From positions 1-64,000 of the forward strand of contig JAQSEB010000024.1 of assembly GCA_030063045.1 (NCBI GenBank): a DNA stretch of 64,000 nucleotides, in the 5' to 3' direction. This document shows, one piece after another, positions 56,758-64,000 of this stretch (position 1 is its first letter; every line of letters begins with the position of its first letter). The position numbers and the translations under genes were made by a program. The DNA is from Pratylenchus scribneri (Eukaryota > Nematoda > Chromadorea > Rhabditida > Pratylenchidae). A model generated the notes under the pieces. It saw only the letters and a program-made list of their open reading frames with translations. It made no database searches and had not been told where the DNA came from.

Positions 56758-59234
56758 TCATTGAAATTCAAATGCGTATGGAATAAAATAATTTTCAATA
56801 TTGGCATCCCATTCCCATTCTTCCCAATCTTTACAAATCATAATCCCAATCTTTGTATTCGATTTAAGCTCCATTTGCTCTTCCCAATCATCGACTTTTG
56901 CTGTTGTTTCGGTGTCATTTTTGTGGCGAACAATTAAATATTTATTTGGCTCTTTCCATTGCAATTCGAGCATTTCCTTCGTTGTTTCATTCTCAATTTT
57001 GAAATCCTCGAAATGTTCATGTTCTTCCTCCAAAATGTAAATGCAAATGATGAAATTGGCCGATTCAGTTGAATGGATAAATTCCTTAAAATAGGAATAA
57101 AAATGGGAAAGCATATAATTATCGAATGAGAAAAGTATTTTTTGTCGACCAAACCAGATTTTTGAGTATAACTTTTTTGTGCTTGATCCTATATCCCCAT
57201 ACATTTTACCTCTTTTATAGAGTTCATCCTTCATCGAGATGCGTCGATTGATGTATAGTTTGTTGGGTTTGGTTCAAAATATTAAAAAAACCGTCTAAAT
57301 CATATTTTGGTTTTTGGTTGATAACTCTTTTAATTTTGAACCAAACCCAACAAATTTTATACATCAATTGATGCGTCTCGATGAGTTCAATAAAATTGGA
57401 AAAAGGTTTGGGGATCTAGGAACAAGCACAAAAAAGTTATACTCAAAAAACTTGTTTGTCGACAAAAAATTTCGCACCCATTTTCGAATCCCTCAAAATC
57501 AACAAATCTCATTACTTACCGTCTTGACACGATTAATTAAGGCATTCACATGAGAATAACGAAGAGAATAAATTGTGAGCATTTTTGGTTTGCCATCTTT
57601 CCTTGGTGTTGTAGTCAACCATTCCATATGCAAATCCAAATCCACATCCACAATATCTTTGGCTATCCAGCCTAATAGGCAAATTGATTGAAGGCCAGGA
57701 ATAAAATTGGGAAATTGCCGGTCGAATTCGTTCAAATGGCGATAAAATTCCAGTTGGTTTGTTTTTGGAGCCAACATTTCCATTAGACGTTTAGTTGGGC
57801 TAATTTGTGTGGTATTACGCCTTTTACGCACCCGCCAATTTGCAGACGAAATGGTTTGGTGCTGAAGGCGGTAAAGTTGATGTGGAATTGCTTATGGCAT
57901 TTTATTAAGCATAAAATTAGCTACAAAATAACATCAAAAGCATTGGCCAATGTTGCAAATGCACCGAGTTATGGCCAAAAAACGGCCCAAAAAAGCAATT
58001 TTAATAAAACCAATGGTTTTTTGGCCATAATTCGGTGAACACAATTTTGGCCAAAGATTTTGATGTCATTTTGTAACTAATTTTATGACTAATAAAATGC
58101 CATAAACAATTCCATATCAACTTTACTGCCATCAGCACCAAACTGTTTCGTCCCCAAATGGCGGGTCCGCAAAATGCGGCTAGCAATTTGCGCAATATAC
58201 CTCAAATAATCGTGACGAAAATGTATTTTGACCTCATTGAGCAATGGAAGAATGTTCGCCATAAATTGCAATACCCGATCGTCAATAAACCTAAATTAAA
58301 TAAGCTCAAATTATTCCAAGCTTTGGATGTAAAATATTACCGGAAATTGATTTCCTTAAATCCAATGATGTATTCCGGTGGATTGATGTCAATTGGAAGA
58401 ATGTGGCGGTCGGTTTCCAAAATGGTCTGCCAATTGCCTGCGCTATCCCGTCTTCGTGAAAATGTCAATTCCCGAACAATGCGCTCTTTCACTTTGTTTC
58501 CATGCAATTTTGGCCAACAATATCGATTGAATATGTATGAGGAAGTGCTCAGCGAAGATTGGGCCAATTCCGGTCGTTTGAACCAGTCCAAAACATCCGG
58601 CAACCAACCACCGAATTTAATCCTGTTCAATAGAAATATAAAGCATTGGAATCATTTTAAAAATATTTTTTGGATATATTAAATAGAGTAGGCCCAGTTG
58701 GAATATACTAGCCGAATGCCAAATCAAAAATTATTCCCTTATAATAATAATTGAAAAATAGGTATATTTATTTTACAGAGTTGAGTATTTTTGCTTTGAA
58801 AATTACTGAATAATTCGTTCTGATCAATAAATATTAATGACGAGAACAATTGAAAAGTGCAAACTATATAATTCAGCACAGCATTGACTGAATTATGCCC
58901 GTTAATGATGAGTTTTTATGGTTTCGCTTCAAATATCTCTATCCATTTGGGGAGTACTTGAATTTAGCCTATCCTATTCCTATTATTAACGAATTAGCAA
59001 ATAGTTTTCAAACCTTTTCTTGATAGATTTCTGTTCCTTGTTTCCAATTTCATCAGATACATTTTTATTGTCCATTGAAGAAGATGCCTGAAATGAAAGA
59101 ATTTAAATTCATCGAAATAAGTTAAATTAAACCTCCATTGTTTGCTTTTCCAATTCCGCATTTTCATTTTTAGTTTCAACATTTTGTTGGGCACAATTAT
59201 CGTCCATTTCAATTCCTTGTTCGCTGTTATCCAT
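56758..59234 (-). CDS. Nematode F-box-like protein
   Basis: Six exons (minus): 59234-59133, 59087-59014, 58622-58341, 58290-58201, 57820-57520, 57084-56758; 391 residues, all in phase. A low-complexity acidic N-terminus (MDNSEQGIEMDDN) leads to an F-box-like helix set (FGGWLPDVLDWFKRPELAQ). Then come PPEYIIGFKEINFRFID, a helical middle part and a C-terminal section with repeated Trp (DDWEEQ, KDWEEWEWD). I recognise this layout as the large F-box-like families of tylenchid nematodes, which would act as substrate receptors in SCF-type ubiquitin ligases; that role is inference. Reading on past 58,201 instead of splicing would give a shorter form ending at 58,089. Confidence 0.65.
57140..57472. 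repeat. Fold-back MITE in the F-box-like gene intron 5
   Basis: Arms TTTTTGTCGACCAAACC...GAGTATAACTTTTTTGTGCTT and the inverted AAGCACAAAAAAGTTATACTC...GTCGACAAAAAA. Inside are GATGCGTCGATTGATGTATA and its inverted copy. Confidence 0.7.
57815..58185. repeat. Inverted repeat in intron 4 of the F-box-like gene
   Basis: Arms of about 110-130 bp face each other: TTTGGTGCTGAAGGCGGTAA (plus) and TTTGGTGCTGATGGCAGTAA (minus), continuing through GTTGATRTGGAATTG. Both read FGAxGxKVDxELxMAFY before a stop in the outward-to-inward direction, and the outer ends reach the exon 5 acceptor. Confidence 0.7.
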
Positions 59235-59706
59235 TTTAAAATCCAACTCAAATGATTGCTGATTAATTAAGTTAAAATTTCTAAAATTATTGTAAAATAT
59301 TTGGCGAAAGTGGAAGGTAGAGCGATAGTGAAGGGCGAAGTAGGGAAGAGAGTGGGACCTAAATAGGAAAATTCCATTTAAACCTAAAAGTTCAAAACAA
59401 GATCGAGATTTAGGAAAGCTGATTGAAAAAGTAGGATGGAAAAAGTGAAGAATTTCTCTCAAATCTGTACAATCATCTTCTAGTCTGAACTCTGAACATG
59501 AACTCTGAATATGAATTCGATTGGTCTTGGCCTCCTTTTAAGTCCTAACCATCCTCCATTTTCAATTTTTACTGTTGCGTGCGTGCGGTCTGCGGTGCTA
59601 GCGCAACGCACTTTTCACCGAAAATAATGTTGGTTTAAGACATTTTATCCAAACCGGTTTTCGGCTATTTATAGAAATTAAACTGAAAAACCAATGATGT
59701 TTCAGG

Positions 59707-60109
59707 CAGGGCTGCCAGAATGTACCCCTACGGGGGGCATTTGCCCCCTTTTTGAGATTTTGCCCCCTTTTGTGCCCCCCGAGCCGAGTTGCCCCCCAAA
59801 TGCCCCCTTTTGATTTTTTGTTAAAATTTTCCCCAAATGGGTCATTTTTAATTAACATTTTTCGCTGCGCGGCCAATTTTTGGTCTAATTTTTCGCTGCG
59901 CGGCCATTTTTTGGTCTAATTTTTCGCTGCGCGGCCATTTTTTGGTCTAATTTTTCGCTGCGCGGCCATTATTGGCAAAAATTTTCGCATTTTTGGCACT
60001 TTTTAAAAATGCCCCCCAAAACGCCCCCTTTTTTAACGAAAATGCCCCCCAAATGCCCCCTTTTTTTCACGAAATGCCCCCCAAACTGAAAAACCATCTG
60101 GCAGCCCTG
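59707..60109. mobile_element. hAT MITE with internal 30-bp repeats
   Basis: Termini CAGGGCTGCCAGA / TCTGGCAGCCCTG with exact 8-bp duplication GTTTCAGG (59,699-59,706 and 60,110-60,117). Four tandem copies of TTTTTCGCTGCGCGGCCATT occupy 59,857-59,972. TGCCCCCC-rich segments flank them. Confidence 0.88.
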
Positions 60110-60117
60110 GTTTCAGG

Positions 60118-60837
60118 TTCACAAGGTTGGAAAACGTTTAAAACCAATTTCAAAACAAGATTATAAACGATAAAAAACATGGTTCGATTGAAAACAACTT
60201 TTTCTTTTTCGGTAAAATGTGAAACGCGCAAACAAACACGTTTTTTTACATGGCAAAATATCTACCTAATGCTAATATTGAAGAATAGAGAAAATAAGGA
60301 TGAGAGAGTTTATATAATCAAACCATTCTGCGGCCTTGGCTTCGCGGTTTGGGCACGTGAAAAACCCAATTTTTTGTTATATTTGTTAATTGTTACCCAA
60401 AAACACAAAGAAATTATAATGAAAAATAGATCGAAGCAATTGGTAGGGTCAACGATGTTGATGAAAAAAAATTTGTGCACACATGCTTGTAGCTAAAAAT
60501 CCCAAAAATTTACTACGAATGAATGCCGTCGATCGACAAATTTTCGGCAAAATAATGCCAACCAAAAAACTTCAATATTTTAATTTATCCTTTTTAAAAT
60601 TCAATAAAAGGAAATTATTCTTTATTCCACACCTTTTTATCAGTCTTATTATCACAGTTTTAACCCTTTTGTTATCACAGCCAACAATTTATGACTCATT
60701 TTCATTTTACCTAAAACAACAATAAAACGAAAAGCGTCAAATATAATCCATTTTAGTTTTTTTTAGCATAATCAATTTTCACAATCAAACCCTAAACCAT
60801 CCATCTAATTTCCCAATTCACTAAAGACTAAAGCAAT
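60118..60837. other. Upstream region of RAB14 with an uncertain ORF
   Basis: An ATG-started ORF of 105 codons (60,179-60,496) and smaller ones are present. They have no family resemblance, AT-driven composition and no clear splice signals, so I do not call a gene. Confidence 0.4.
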
Positions 60838-62808
<1,971 letters not shown>

Positions 62809-64000
62809 TGATGAAAATGGACAGGAAAGAAGGACAAAAATGTACACTGGAGAATGACCAAAAATATTATGGACATTTATCAATTTCTGTCATATTAAAT
62901 TTATTTTATTATTTCCAAACTTTGTAAAATTTGTATTTTGGATGATTTTTGGTGACATTTTATTCACCATTATCCCTGTTCCAACTGCATTCCCTCCTTC
63001 TCACTTCCCTGTTTTGTGTACAACACCCACATTTGAAACGGTTTTTTTCAACAATTTACGGAGAAAATTTTTGCATTTAATCAAAACCCAAAAAATAAGG
63101 ATCCAAAAGTCAATTTTTTCTCCATAAATTGTAAAATATTATGAAATGATGAAGGTGAAAACGCCCTTATTTTATTGTTTTTTGTATAACCATTTGCATA
63201 TTTCACATTTTTTTTAATTTCTGTTCCACCAAAAATATATTTTCTATTGATGAAATTTAATTTTTTTTTAATACAATAAATGTATTTTAAAATTTATTAG
63301 AAATGTAAGTATAAAAATTTGTGAAAGAAAAAGAATTGTTCTGGATTTATCCATTCGCATCCATGCAATTCTAGTCCTTTTCCAATTTCCATTGATTCAG
63401 TGCTGCACCAATCTTCTCAATTGTTTGTTCTTTTTTCTTCGCCTTCCGCCTTTAATTTTTAAACCACAATCCACAAAATCCAATGACCATATATTCGGGT
63501 TTTGATGGAATCGGAAATGATCAACAGTTTGAAAAGGTGAAGGCTGACTTCTTCCGGCATTTTGGTATCTTTTCAAAGGAGCAGACTCACAATGGAGTTT
63601 GGGCAAAATCCAAATTTAGACACATATACGCTAAAATCAGGAACATTGGTTATTTTTCTTGTGAATGCGGATTTCAAACGTTATTTATTGGAAGTTTAGA
63701 AAATTTCATGTAACTTCAATTCATTTTTAAACCGTTTCTTTGGAAGCCTTTACATATTTTAGCTACCTAATTCCTTCTCCAAATAAATTGAAAAGTGTAG
63801 AGCCCCCTTTGCGTTAAATTCTAATTTCTTTTTACCAAAATTAATCTGTATTAAATATTGACAAATTTATTAATGATGAAAAATTTATTATAAAATTTTA
63901 CAAAAAAAAAATATACAAATGTGCAAATGGAAAAAAATATATTCCCGCTCCAGCAAAAAATGAAAGCCAATGTGAACAAAAAAAAATTGTGGGTGGTGGA
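62809..64000. other. Region downstream of RAB14
   Basis: RAB14 3' UTR and AT-rich DNA. A 76-codon ATG ORF at 63,483-63,713 (plus) has no recognisable family. Apart from the possible exon in the next entry, no gene is supported. Confidence 0.45.
63371..63449 (-). CDS. Possible last exon of a minus-strand gene
   Basis: After an acceptor TTAAAG at 63,450 the minus strand reads RKAKKKEQTIEKIGAALNQW and then KLEKD and a TAG (63,373-63,371). The amphipathic, charged composition looks like real protein. Upstream exons would lie in the rest of the window or beyond; I cannot find them. Confidence 0.3.

Noticed and set aside
58158..58682. 174-codon plus-strand ORF
   Set aside because: Antisense to exons 3 and 4 of the F-box-like gene, whose minus-strand exons join in phase and match a known layout.
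60179..60496. 105-codon ORF upstream of RAB14
   Set aside because: It has an ATG, but AT-driven composition, no family resemblance and no splice context. Kept only as a note.

Overview
The window is AT-rich eukaryotic DNA from a nematode. The evidence is multi-exon genes with very short introns (down to 36 nt), TTTCAG/TTTTAG acceptors sitting just upstream of start codons as expected for spliced-leader trans-splicing, and nematode-type gene families. The F-box-like family at 56.8-59.2 kb is one I associate with tylenchid plant parasites, but that placement is inference. Nearly all genes had to be assembled from exons by following reading phase; all exon lists below are in-phase, with exceptions stated.

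Layout. 1-1.5 kb: the 3' end of one gene followed closely by a small single-pass membrane protein gene (operon-like spacing). 1.8-3.3 kb: a 1.48-kb terminal-inverted-repeat element with another fold-back element nested in it. 3.65-8.1 kb: an OSTM1 homologue with an in-frame TGA. 8.75-36.45 kb: MED14 (Mediator subunit 14), spread over about 38 exons and loaded with repeats: a hAT DNA transposon sitting in coding sequence, a 5.56-kb LTR retroelement with identical LTRs, fold-back elements, a 24-bp satellite and tRNA-derived repeats. Its coding frame breaks once, between 15,099 and 15,378. 38.1-39.9 kb: a small charged coiled-coil gene between two inverted repeats. 40.4-48.1 kb (minus): UBXN7 (UBA-UAS-UBX adaptor of p97), with a tRNA-Lys(UUU) gene and several MITEs in its introns. 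49.5-55.05 kb: three tandem genes for the membrane-anchored N-terminal part of a paraplegin/AFG3-type mitochondrial protease, all without the AAA+ ATPase and peptidase. 55.3-56.5 kb (minus): ZNHIT1. 56.8-59.2 kb (minus): an F-box-like gene. 60.8-62.8 kb: RAB14.

The genes do not form one pathway; most are conserved housekeeping genes (transcription, chromatin, ubiquitin/p97, vesicle traffic, lysosome, mitochondrion). The strongest unusual signals are: (1) the hAT transposon in MED14, whose terminal bases plus target-site duplication form a GT...AG intron that restores frame with two extra codons; (2) the tandem family of protease-less paraplegin N-terminal proteins, the third of which has also lost its intermembrane-space domain core; (3) the internal TGA in OSTM1; (4) the split in MED14; and (5) the LTR element whose single large ORF fuses an RGG/coiled-coil region, two membrane segments and a retropepsin-like domain with a substituted active site, without reverse transcriptase.
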